From the NCBI GenBank assembly GCA_013146195.2, contig CM028377.1, positions 164,341,824 to 164,405,823 of the forward strand: DNA of 64,000 nt, read 5' to 3'. A model generated the notes under the pieces. It was not told where the DNA came from and searched no databases. It saw nothing but the letters and a program-made list of their open reading frames with translations. Of this stretch, positions 44,359-54,467 are shown piece by piece. The translations under genes were made by a program, and so were the position numbers. Positions within the stretch are counted from its first letter, which is position 1. Every line of letters starts with the position of its first letter. The stretch is from Codonopsis lanceolata. Lineage: Eukaryota > Streptophyta > Magnoliopsida > Asterales > Campanulaceae.

Positions 44359-45221
44359 GAGTTAGAATCAATGAAGAAAAATGATGTCTGCGATCTCGTT
44401 GAATTGCCCGAAGGAGCCAAAGCTGTAGGTTGTAAATGGGTCTATAAAATTAAGCTTGACTCTAAAGGCAATGTTGAACGATACAAAGCTAGACCTGGTT
44501 GCTAAAGGTTTACTCAAAGGGAAGGCATAGATTATTTTGAAACTTTTTCACCAGATTGTCGAAAAAGATTCTTTTCAAGATAGTCATGGTCCTTATAGCT
44601 CATTACGATTTAGAGTTACATCATATGTGATGTTAAAACCGCATTCCTTCATGGTGACTTGTTTCCTAAAGTCTTTATGAGACAACCTCAAGGTTTTGAG
44701 GTTGAGGGCAAGGAACACATGGTATGTGAGTTAAAGAAATCCATTTATGGTCTAAAACAAGCCTCAAGACAATGGTACTTGAAATTTCATGATGTGATTA
44801 GTAAATTCGATTTATTGAGAATGATGTGGATCAATGTATATACCTAAAGGTTAGTGGGAGCAAATTTATCATCATAGTCCCGTATGTTGCCGATGATATT
44901 TTGCTTGCAAGTAGTGATAAAGACATGTTACATGAGACCAAATCTTTTCTTTCAAAGAATTTTGATATGAAAGATCTTGGTGAAGCCTCTTACGTCTTAG
45001 GCATTGAAATTCACCGTGATAGGTCTTGGGGTATTTTGGGCTTATCTCAAAAGGCTTATATTGATAAAGTACTCAAAAAGTTCAACATGCACGCTTGTTC
45101 TCCTGTTGCCCTCGTTGTTATGGTGACAAATTCAGCCTCCTCACACAATGTCCTAGGAACCAACTTGAGCTTGATGCAATGGAGCACATTCCCACCCTAT
45201 GCTTCCAGCTTGGGAGTATAA
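44359..45221 (+). pseudogene. Copia element 1 reverse transcriptase
   Basis: 'GCKWVYKIKLDSKGNVERYK' (44430), 'VKTAFLHGDLFPKVFMRQP' (44635), 'KSIYGLKQASRQWYLKFHD', and the catalytic site, here 'YVADDILLAS' instead of Y-V-D-D, an inserted residue that would abolish activity. 'SQKAYIDKVLKKFNM' follows. At least four frame breaks. Confidence 0.8.
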
Positions 45222-45328
45222 TGTATGCTCAAGTTTGTACTCGCCCATGATTTAGCGCACGTAGTCGGTATGCTGGACGTTATCACATTAACCTAGGAAT
45301 GGGTCACTAGAAAGCAACCAAGAAAGTA

Positions 45329-45876
45329 ATGCGCTACTTACAAGGTACCAAAGACATTATGCTTACCTATAGAAAACAGATAGCCTTGAAGTTATTGGCT
45401 ATTTCTTCACGATTATCGATTATGCCGATGCAACGATACCAAGAAATCCACGTCAGGTTACATATTCATGCTTGCTGGAGGACCAGTTTCATGGAAGAGT
45501 GTCAAGCAATCATTAACGGCTTCTTCCACTATGGAGGCAGAGTTCGTAGCATGCTATAAGGCTACTTGTCACAGTGTTTGGTTGAAGAATTTCATTACAG
45601 GACTTAGAGTGGTTGATACCATATCTAGACCACTTTTGATATATTGTGATAATCAAGTCGTCATTTTTTTTCCAAGAACAACAAGTAAGAGGTGCTACAA
45701 AACACATCGATATCAAGTATCTTGTTGTGAGGGAAAGAGTCCATGATCAAGTAGTATCCATTCAGCACATTAGTACATTCGCTATGCTAGCGGATCCCAT
45801 GACAAAAGGCTTACCACCCAATCTTTTTCGAAAACATGTTGCTAGCATGAGTTTGGTAGAAAGTTTTTCCTTTTAG
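45329..45876 (+). pseudogene. Copia element 1 RNase H
   Basis: 'MRYLQGTKDIMLTYRK' marks the connection; later 'AGGPVSWKSVKQSLTASSTM' plus 'EAEFVACYKA' carry the RNase H Glu region, then 'IYCDNQVVI' and 'HIDIKYLVVRERV'. It ends with the usual 'MLADPMTKGLPPNLF'. Spread over three frames. Confidence 0.75.
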
Positions 45877-45879
45877 ATA

Positions 45880-46268
45880 ATGGGTTACTGCTATAAAACT
45901 ATTTTGTAAGTGATCACTTAATGTTTTCTTGATTTTGGATATCATGACTAACGGTTAGTTACTTCTTGTTTAAAGTGCACATTTGATGTTTATGAAACTA
46001 ACACTTAAGTTGAACCTCATGAACATGGTTGTATCGTTATTTTTATGAAACCATTAGATATTTGTTCATGCTATTAAGGTATTTGACTGTCATGTTTTAT
46101 TAAGATATTGTGATTATAACCGAAGGATGGTTGTATGACAATAATGGACACATATACTACTTTCAAATTGATTATAGTATTTTGTAGAATATGACATAAC
46201 TTAAGAGATGATAGTTCGTTCTTATTAAACCAAACTTATGTGGTTATTCTAAGTATAACCTTGGTCAA
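45880..46268 (+). other. Untranslated 3' part of copia element 1
   Basis: No coding frame between RNase H and the polypurine tract 'gtgggagaa' (46269-46277). Confidence 0.6.
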
Positions 46269-46277
46269 GTGGGAGAA

Positions 46278-46808
46278 TGTTAGACCCGACGGGGTCTAGC
46301 CCATGTTTTGTGACCTACGGGTTTTAATTTATAATAAACTAAATATTAGTTACGAACCTTAATTAATTATATTAGCCAAATAACATTATGGGCTTATATA
46401 GTTTAATAATCTAATATACTTAAAGTATATTAAATCTTAATAGGCCCAATAAATCTCTACATCTTGATGGGCGGTTGGAGATTGATTACACTTTAGGGTT
46501 AGGTTCCACCTTCTATCTATTTAAAGTCTTTTGGGATTAGGGTTTCTTACGTTCTTTTACCCTAACAGCTTGCTCACAAAAATACATAATGCTCCATTGC
46601 ATGTGAAATAGATAAGAGGATGAAAACCAAAACCCACTTGAATTGAAGACTCTTGTTCCGCATTACAGTCAATCGGATTCAATTACTCCGTACTAATGGC
46701 GTCAATTGGTTCCAGTATATCTTCAATTTACGTTCATTATGCTTATGTGAAAAATATGATTCTATTCTTGATATGTGTACAAGTCTTATGTAAATTAATG
46801 TTCTTACA
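46278..46808 (+). repeat. 3' LTR of copia element 1
   Basis: 531 bp, TGTTAGACCC to TTCTTACA, colinear with the 5' LTR apart from about 35 small differences. Confidence 0.9.
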
Positions 46809-46870
46809 GTAAGTTATTTGGAGTATTAGAATGGCATGATGTTACATATCAACTATAAAGATGTGATGTA

Positions 46871-47120
46871 CTCTTTGTATCAAAATTATTGTTTGAGTTG
46901 ATTGACGTATTTATTTAAAAAAAAAATATTTGACTTAATTATTAATATTAGTTTGATGTATAATTTATTTTAAAATTTATGTGTATATGTTCAATAATTA
47001 AAGTAGAATAAAAACGTAAGAAAAAAGTGATAAAAGTGTTATCATATTTTTTTTTAAAATAAGATAATTATTTTAGAACATGCAAAAATAATAATAATAA
47101 TAATTTTGAGATGAAGGAAG
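46871..47120. mobile_element. Stowaway-like MITE
   Basis: TA on both sides; 'ctctttgtatcaaaatta' at the left and 'taattttgagatgaaggaag' at the right are decayed inverted repeats. The interior matches the 25288 and 47275 copies ('ataattattttagaac'). Confidence 0.6.
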
Positions 47121-47274
47121 TAATATTTTACTCATTTTTTTTAAACAACAAAATAGCATGCAATCGTGGCATACATACAATATTCAAAGGGAAACCACAA
47201 GATTGTTAAAAAAAATAAAAACCTCGTGACCATACCAATACGTGGTGTGACATGTTATTAAATATTCCCTCCGT

Positions 47275-47592
47275 TCTTAAATTATGGTCCTAGTTGACTT
47301 GACGCATGAATTAAAAAAAAATCAATTTACTTGATTATTTATATTGGTTTAATGTGTAATTTCCTTTAAAATACATGTGTATGTGACCTATAATTAAAAT
47401 AGAGTGAAAAAATAAGAATAAAATTGTAAAAGTGATGTTTTAAAAATATAAGTTTCAAATTGGACAATTATTTTAGAACGAACGAAAAATAAAAAGAGGA
47501 CGATAATTTAGGGACGGAGAGACTGACAATTATTTTAGAACGAACGAAAAATAAAAGAAGGACGATAATTTAGGGACGGAGAGACGAGAGAG
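47275..47592. mobile_element. Stowaway MITE with duplicated right terminus
   Basis: Left end 'ttccctccgttcttaaatta' inside TA. The right terminus 'taatttagggacggagaga' occurs twice because a 62-bp block ('gacaattattttagaacgaa' onwards) is tandemly repeated at 47463 and 47525. Confidence 0.75.
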
Positions 47593-47815
47593 TATGTTAT
47601 TTTATTGTTACGAATTTTTGTAAATCAAAACAGCAGTCACTCCAAGTCCAACTGTTAGTGGTTTAAAATTTTTTATCCAGTTCATTGTCACCCACTCTGT
47701 TTTATTGAATCTTAATCATATAAGTGCTTCTGTAAGAACAAGCATACACGAGTAATATATATAACATGAGGAGGCCAGTCTCCTGTAAGATCACAAATCA
47801 GATGGTCATCTTATA

Positions 47816-49364
47816 TTAGGTGCTGGTCTTCAATGTGTTGCCAACGTCAATGACAAAACGATATCTAACATCAGCTTTGGCAAGGCGCTCCATGGCAGTG
47901 TTGATGTAGTCCATGGGAATTACCTCCACATCTGCTGTTATCTTATGTTTTGCTGCGAAATCTACCATTTCTTGAGTCTCCTTCATACCCCCGCTTAGAC
48001 TCCCGGCCACTAACTTCCTCCCTGTCACCAATCAGCATCCCACAATCCATATTATTAGCCATGAATTCAAAGTAGTAGCTTGCTAGATAGTAGATACAAA
48101 TTAAAGCCAACCCAGAAACGAATACGTACCCATTAGCAAAGGAAAAGCAGGCAGCTCAAACGGCTTGCTCGCTCCACCAACTAAAACAAGCTTTCCATGA
48201 GATTTCAGAAGACCAATCAATGGGACGAGAGCGTGGTCGGCAGAGACAGTATCAATGATACCATCCATACTGCTTGTAGCAGCCTTAGCATATATATTCA
48301 ATTAGAAACAAGAGCAGAATGATCATCAGTATATATAATTACAGAATCAATGGTTAATTAGAAAGGTATTAGTATTACACCTGCATCTGATCATGATCAC
48401 GGCTGACCAAGAACGAATCTGCACCAAGATTGTTAATAGCTTCTTCCTTCTTGTTAGGGGAAGTACTAATGACGGTAACCTTAGCCCCAAAAGACTTGGC
48501 AAACTTGACAGCTACATGGCCCAACCCTCCAAGGCCAACCACACCCAAATGAAGACCAGGCTTGTCGAGTCCATAGTACTTGAGTGGACTATAAACTGTG
48601 ATCCCGGCACATAGAAGAGGAACACCAGCATCAAGTGGGAGGTTTTCGGGCCATCTAACAATGAAGTGCTCATTGGCAACCATGCTATCGGAATAGCCTC
48701 CATAGGTACGGGTTCCGTCATGGTACGTAGAATTGGAAGTTGGGATCATTTTGGGGCAGTAATTTTCAAGATCAACGAGGCAGTCTTTGCAAGAACGACA
48801 AGATCCAACAAAACCCCCAACGCCGACTTTGTCTCCAACTTTGACCTTTTTCACTTTGCTACCAACCTCTGTCGCAATGCCCACAATCTCATGCCTGCGC
48901 ATTTGACATATATAATTCAGTTTTTGGATAGGAATGAACGCAAGTGTCAAGTGAAATATATAATTTAGTACCCAGGAACTATGGGATAAATGGAGCCGCC
49001 CCACTCGTTCTTGATGATGTGAAGGTCGGTATGACAGATCCCAGAGTAAAGCACTTTAAGCCTAACATCTTCGTCACCGGTTTCCCTTCAATCCAAAACA
49101 ACATTAATATTAACAATCGATTAGTATATGCTTTCTCTGTTCCTGCAAAAACAGCTAGGGTTCCTGTTGTTGTACTTATGTCTTAATGAAAAAGTTTGGA
49201 TCTTTTGGTAAACAACATCTTATAATTGAAATAGTGACCCCATAAATGATGAATACATACCTGCGGGAGAAATTGAATGGAGAAAGGAGACCAGAAGTGT
49301 CAGTGGCAGCCCAACCGAAGGCCTTAACTGGGTGTTGTGTCTCTGGTGATTTGGCCGCCGCCAT
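47816..49364 (-). CDS. Cinnamyl-alcohol-dehydrogenase family enzyme, 8-hydroxygeraniol/mannitol dehydrogenase-like (five exons)
   Basis: CDS = complement(47816..48021, 48130..48283, 48381..48894, 48972..49085, 49261..49364), 363 residues; all introns are GT-AG and exon phases add up exactly. This is a zinc-dependent medium-chain alcohol dehydrogenase. Catalytic zinc ligands are Cys52 ('GICHTDLH'), His74-Glu75 ('GHE') and Cys168; structural zinc ligands are Cys105, 108, 111 and 119; 'GLGGLG' (193-198) is the nucleotide fold, with 'VISTS' behind it suggesting NADP(H). The overall sequence looks nearest to 8-hydroxygeraniol oxidoreductases and ELI3/mannitol dehydrogenases rather than to lignin CAD. 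Cytosolic, no targeting peptide. It interconverts alcohols and aldehydes; the exact substrate cannot be told from sequence. No stop or frameshift, so probably functional. No pathway neighbours in the window. Confidence 0.92.
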
Positions 49365-49504
49365 ATATTACCAAAAAACTTGAAAACAAGAAAGAGAGAA
49401 ATTATTTAAGTTTGAAATTGAATAGAATTAAAGTGGGTGTGTGTATGTATAATTTATAAATAATACTTTGGTGTGGCGTCATTGGTGAGATGGTACGTAG
49501 AAAC
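49365..49504 (-). promoter_or_regulatory. Proximal promoter of the dehydrogenase gene
   Basis: On the minus strand TATTTATAAATTATA at about 49467-49453 is a TATA box about 90 bases before the ATG at 49364. Immediately upstream lies retroelement sequence (copia element 2, same orientation), so little native promoter remains contiguous. Confidence 0.5.
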
Positions 49505-49807
49505 TGGTAGGTGACCTCAAGGATGAGGTAAGTAAAGAACTAAACAAAAAAACAATAAGGAAAAATAGAGGAGATACAAGAGAAAGACCGGAGAATGGAA
49601 CACACAAAGAAAGAAGAAGCGAAAGAATAACCAATCAGCCTTGGTGATTGGTATGTCTTTTAATAGAATATATACTATATGTGATGCTTATAAAAAAAAG
49701 AAAAGTTTGACCAATCTCTTAATGAGATTGGGTGCTACAATTGATGTACAAGATTTTTGCTTTCCTATATACAATTAGAGCGCATGGGAATTAATTAAGT
49801 GCTGACA
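49505..49807 (-). repeat. Probable 3' LTR of copia element 2
   Basis: On the minus strand GCGGGAGGG (purine tract) is followed by TGTCAGCACTTAATT at 49807, the usual layout of polypurine tract and LTR start. A TATA-like 'ATAGTATATATTC' is at about 49680-49665. The far end is uncertain; I place it at 'acctacca' near 49505. Confidence 0.55.
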
Positions 49808-51297
49808 CCCTCCCGCAAACTAAGCGTAACATAGTGTAGATGCAATTTGGAGGAAAGGGAAGATAACCGAGGTTGAGCAAGAGCCTTGGTGAAAACATCC
49901 ACTAGTTGATCCTTGGTCGAGACGTGTGCTAAACGAAGGAAGCCTCGTTGGTGTAACTCTCGAACAAAGTGATGATCTATTTCGATATGATGAGTTTGAG
50001 CATGGAAAACCGAGTTTTTGGACTTGTGTATGGCAGATATATTATCGCAATATAAACTCGGTGGACGCAGGAGGAGACCCAACTCACGATAAAGGAAAGA
50101 GAACCAACGAAGTTTTGTCGCGGTGGTGGCCAAGGCACAATACTCAACTTCACTACTTGATCTAGAAACGGTGGATTGCTTCTTTGCTGTCTAAGACACA
50201 ATATTGGGGCCAATGAAAACACACGCTCCAGTAATTAATCGACGGTCATTGGGATCCCCAGCCCAATCAGCATCAGAATAGGCAGACAAAGATGTGTTTG
50301 GAGACCTGATATATGTTAAACCGAGAGACCTTGTGCCCTTGACAAAGCGAAAAATTCTTTTGACGGCTTGCATATGAGATGTGCGGGGCTGGTGCATGTA
50401 CTGGCACACTTGATTGACGGTGAAAGAGATGTCTGGGCAAGTGAGTGTCAAATATTGAAGGCTACCTACCATGTTGCGATAGACGCTTGCATCGGGTAGA
50501 GGGTCACTGGCCGTGGAGGAAAAATGAGAGCCAGGCACCATTGGGGTTTTCACTGATTTGCAATTGGCCATGTTGAACTTCTCTAGTAAGTCGGTGGCAT
50601 AGCGAGATTGACTCAAAGTCAATTTGGTGGAGGACCGATTTGCTTCAATGCCTAGAAAGAAATTGAGATTACCCAAGCGGTGGGTATCAAAGGTATGACA
50701 GATATCATCAAGGACTTTGGAGACCTCTTGTGGATTGGAACCTGTGACAATAAAATCGTCCACATACACCAGAATAGCAATGATGGAGGAGGATGAATGA
50801 CAAATGAATAAAGAACTATATGCTTTGCTATTAAAGAAACCAAGAGAGAGCAAGAAATCATGTAATCGTTGAAACCAAGCCCGAGGGGACTGTTTCAAAC
50901 CGTATAAGGCACGGTGGAGTTTGCAGACATGAGTGGGAAACTGTATATCGATGAACTCAGGTGGTTGAGCCATAAAAACTTCCTCATTGAATGTGCCATT
51001 AAGGAAAGCATTGCGGACATCTAATTGTTGGATTGGCCACGAACGAGTATGAGCAAGAGCAAGAATTGTCAGAATCGTTGGAGGCTTAACCACATGACTA
51101 AATGTCTCATCATAATCAAGACCCTCTTGTTGCGAGTATCCTTGAGCAACAAGCCGAGCCTTATGTCGCTCGATTGTACCATCAGCTTTACTTTTTATTT
51201 TGAAAACCCACTTGCTGCCGACCATGTTCATAGCGTTTGTGAGAGGAACAAGAGACCACGTACCATTTTTATGGACGACACGTAATTCCTCATTCAT
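49798..51297 (-). pseudogene. Copia element 2 RT and RNase H (Ale/Retrofit-like)
   Basis: A long frame (51297-50191) holds a nearly perfect copia RT: 'SKWVFKIKSKADGTIERHK', 'QLDVRNAFLNGTFNEEVFM', 'ALYGLKQSPRAWFQRL', and catalytic 'ILVYVDDFIVTGSN'. RNase H starts with 'LSAYSDADWAGDPNDRRLI'. One in-frame stop at about 50191, where a Trp codon is expected, separates it from 'RSSSEVEYCALA', 'SLYCDNISAIHKSKN' and the end at 49798. The low decay suggests a fairly young element. Confidence 0.88.
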
Positions 51298-52344
51298 AGC
51301 AGTTTGCCATTGTGGAAACTGAGCCGCTTGTTTAAAGTGTGGGGTTCAAGAGTTTGGCAAGTATCGACAGACAAGGCCTCCGAAGATGATGTTTTGCAAA
51401 CCAATTCATTGATGCTTCGAAATTTGAGTGGAGGAGTGGAGTCAATGCTTGAAGATGAAGAAGAAGGAGAGGATTCAAGGTTGAACGGAATTGGGGTAGT
51501 GTTGAAGGTAGAGGGCTGGGTTTGAGGAGCTGGGGCGGCCTGTATGGAGGGTGAGTTGGTACCGTGATTTTCTAGAATTGGTTAGCCGGATGAGAGAGTG
51601 GGCAGGGGGTGCTGTGGGAATGGGTGTGCGTGGGCTGGCACTTGAATTTGCCAAGGGGGATGCAGGACCCAAATCTGGTGGGGCAATATCTGTGGGGCCG
51701 GTTGGTGAGTTCAAGTGCAATGGAGAAGCCGTGTGAGAGGCAGGCGGATTTGGGCGGACAGACTGTCTTGGGCCGGGAGGAAGAATGAGATCAGACTGTT
51801 GGTGAGAGCCAGAAGTGGACTTCCATGGGCTGGATGGCTGGTGAAAACCAGGAGCAATTTCTGAAAAATTGTTAGAACTAAACGGATAACAGTCTTAATC
51901 TGGTGGGGCAATATCTGTGGGGCCGGTTGGTGAGTCCAAGTGCAATGGAGAAGCTGTGTGAGAGGCAGGCGGATTTCGGCGAACAGACTGGCTTGGGACG
52001 GGAGGAAGAATGAGATCAGACTGTTGGTGAGAGCCTGAAGTGGACTGCCATGGGCTGGATGGCTGGTGAAGACCAGGAGCAATTTCTGAAAAATTGTTAG
52101 AACTAAAAGGATAGCAGTCTTCATCAAAAAATACATGTCTCGAAATATAAATTCTTCCTGTCGTACGATCAAAGCACCGGTACCCTTTTCGTAATTGATC
52201 ATACCCCAAAAACACACAAGGGGTTTATTTGAGCATTAAATTATTACGATTTTAAGGGACAAGGTGAGGGAAGCATAAACAACCAAAAGTCTTAAATAAC
52301 TATAATCGGAGACACGCTTAAGTAACTTTTGATATGGAGATATG
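51298..52344 (-). pseudogene. Copia element 2 integrase end and linker, with in-frame duplication
   Basis: From 52344 downwards: 'SPYQKLLKRVSDYSYLR' and 'CVFLGYDQLRKGYRCFD' are the integrase C-terminus, followed by a Ser/Pro-rich linker. A 225-bp block occurs twice in tandem (starts at about 51672 and 51897), 75 codons, so the frame is kept. Two stops and a frameshift lie near 52220-52260. Integrase is cut off at 52344 by the LTR starting at 52345. Confidence 0.75.
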
Positions 52345-52700
52345 TGATGACTGTATTTTATACGCAGTTATTGGGTATTATTCCGGCTTAAATTATGTTA
52401 TTTCTCGAGGTTTTTGTTGTCTAATATGTGTTTTAGTGTTGTTTTATAGTTTCAGGGACTTTTGGAACAATTGTGCAAAATATAGGCACTTTTTGCGGAA
52501 TTGAAGAACTTCAGGGACCAAACTGCAAAAGCTGAAAACTTGAAGACCAAAAGCTGAAAAATCAGAATTTCCAGCAAATTTCAGCCGCCACTTTCATAGA
52601 GATTTAATTGCATTGGGAAACGTGAAGTCCTAGTTTAATTCTTTTTAGTGTTTTAATTATAATGTATCTCCTTTTCCTCCTTGTTGTAGGATTAATTAGG

Positions 52701-52708
52701 TATAAATA
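52701..52708 (+). promoter_or_regulatory. TATA box of the Athila-like LTR
   Basis: TATAAATA about 356 bases into the LTR, followed by a purine-rich leader. Confidence 0.6.
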
Positions 52709-53333
52709 GATCCCTTTAGTTAGGAAAAAAAGGAGAGAAGTTCTATATTATTTTTCTTTGTCTATGAAGAAAGATTATCCAAGAATGGTTCAAGGTTTTG
52801 TACTTTCAATTATGGACAGCTAACTCCATAATCTAGGAATTGGAGGTAACTTGTATCGAATCTATTGTTTTATATTAATTCTTATTCATTTAATTCTTGT
52901 TGATTGTGATGATTATCAATCCCTCTATTATTTCGCTTTGAACAAATGAATGTAATCGCAAATAATAAAGGTCTAGAGGTGCGGATAAGCGCATGACCAA
53001 TGTGCATATGTCGCATTAATCGGCTCACCATCGAATAAATTGGACCTATCGATGCACGAGTGATAAGTTAGGACCAGTTCATACATGATCTAGGTGATAG
53101 ATAGATCATAATCTAGGTGACAACTAGATTACATGTTCTTGTGCTTAGGATATAGAATGGATGAATTTTAAGGATGGAGGTCGAACCAATTGTTCAACAG
53201 TCTATATCTATCTTTTGTGAACGAACCCAAGAAATTGAATGATAATTATTTTGAATTAAACAATAGATTAGATACAAGTGAATCCTAATTCCTAGGCGAT
53301 TTACAAATCTTTGATTTATCTCATATTTATATG

Positions 53334-54084
53334 TGATCACGCAAAATGTGTGGTGATCTTGTCTTGACGTCCACAGTGGCGGCGATGAGGTGGCGACTTC
53401 TTGTTCGTCCAAATGTTAACCCGCACAATGTAAACAATAAACACCGTTAAGGTGTCGGGTTGGCACCCGACTATAACCCTCCTGGCGTATGAATCGGTTT
53501 TCCAGAGAGTATTGGTAATAAATGAGCCGTGATAATTGTTTGATAGAGAGCTGTGATAAGAGAGTTATAATATCGCTGAAATTACTTGCCTTGCCCTGAA
53601 TAAGGGCTCTCATATTTATACCTGAAGTTGATGGCGACGTGGCGCTTGTTATTGGGGAGCATAAAGCGCCGTTATTAAATGCGTTGAGGCGTTCGTCGGG
53701 AATGAGTGAACGCGCGTGTGTCGAGAGTTGGTATTATAGCGCAGCCGGTTTTCTTGGGCCTAGGGAAATGGTTTGCTCTGGTGAATGATTGATCGAGGTC
53801 GAGGCCGAGTGGTTTCGTGGCACAAAGCTTTGTTATTCGTCGAGGTTGAGGATTTATGAAGGACCCGATTTGGTGGCGGGGCCGAGGGAGCCCGTGATCT
53901 GTCAGGTCAGTCGCGGCTGGGCTCGCCGTGGTGCCGAGGGTCATGATGCCGAGGTTAGAGTGATTTATTTAGGGGGTGAGTGGTCATGTCCTCGCAACGT
54001 GTGGCCCTCGGCAGGGACCCTCTTTATGCCGAGGGTCGGGTCCTTTTCATGCCGAGGGTTAATTCCTCGATTTCAATCCCTTCA
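53334..54084 (-). mobile_element. Solo LTR (Tat-like) with 5-bp duplication
   Basis: On the minus strand it starts TGAAGGGATTG at 54084 and ends GCGTGATCA at 53334, 751 bp. The duplication atatg is at 53329-53333 and 54085-54089. TATAAATATG lies at 53620-53611 on the minus strand, and the R/U5 part has 'ggagggttatagtcgggtgc' and 'cgacaccttaacggtgtt', typical of Tat-type LTRs. U3 contains repeated 'accctcggcat' motifs. Confidence 0.8.
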
Positions 54085-54307
54085 ATATGTTTTGTTAGTT
54101 AAATTATTTTATTGCTTTCTAGTTAATTTAATTTATAAAAAACCAAAAAACCCCATTAGTTATTAACTGTTTTTTTAATAGATTAGTTAAATTTACTATA
54201 ATCAAATCCAAATCTCTGTGGTTCGACCCTTGCTTCCCAAGCTGTTCTACAATAGTCTTGTCTACTTGCAAGGAAATAAATTTAAAATAAGACATCGATC
54301 AAGTTTT

Positions 54308-54325
54308 TGGCGCCGTTGCCGGGGA
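54308..54325 (+). other. Primer binding site, tRNA-Asp, perfect
   Basis: TGGCGCCGTTGCCGGGGA, six bases after the LTR end. Identical layout to the Athila element at 6089-6113. Confidence 0.9.
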
Positions 54326-54467
54326 TTTGTTATTTTGATTTAGTTAATTTAGCTTTTCTTTTGTTATTTTCGTTTTTTTTATTAAAAAAAAATTCAAAAA
54401 AAAATAATATTAATTAATTCCGAAAATTACAAAAAAAAATATAAAATAAAAAAAATATTTAAAAAAA

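Larger units (their letters stand above)
40204..46808 (+). mobile_element. Complete but decayed Ty1/copia retrotransposon
   Basis: 6605 bp: 5' LTR 40204-40734, PBS 40738-40750, gag from about 41725, protease near 42650, integrase 43080-44000, RT 44360-45130, RNase H 45380-45870, polypurine tract 46269-46277, 3' LTR 46278-46808. The LTRs are both 531 bp and differ at roughly 6 percent of positions by eye. The flanking 5 bases (ggtgc and gtaag) do not match, so no target duplication survives. Every domain has stops or frameshifts. Confidence 0.9.
52345..54301 (+). repeat. 5' LTR of an Athila-like element, interrupted by a solo LTR
   Basis: Starts TGATGACTG and ends CATCGATCA, directly before the PBS. 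TATAAATA at 52701-52708. Without the 751-bp solo LTR and one duplication it is about 1200 bp. 'ggttcgacccttgcttccca' near 54220 is a conserved U5 motif of Athila/Tat LTRs. It inserted into copia element 2; the preceding five bases are atatg. Confidence 0.8.

Noticed and set aside
52340..52344. atatg before the Athila-like LTR, identical to the duplication of the inner solo LTR
   Set aside because: I considered a link between the two insertions, but the inner LTR has its own copies on both sides; a five-base AT-rich coincidence is likely.
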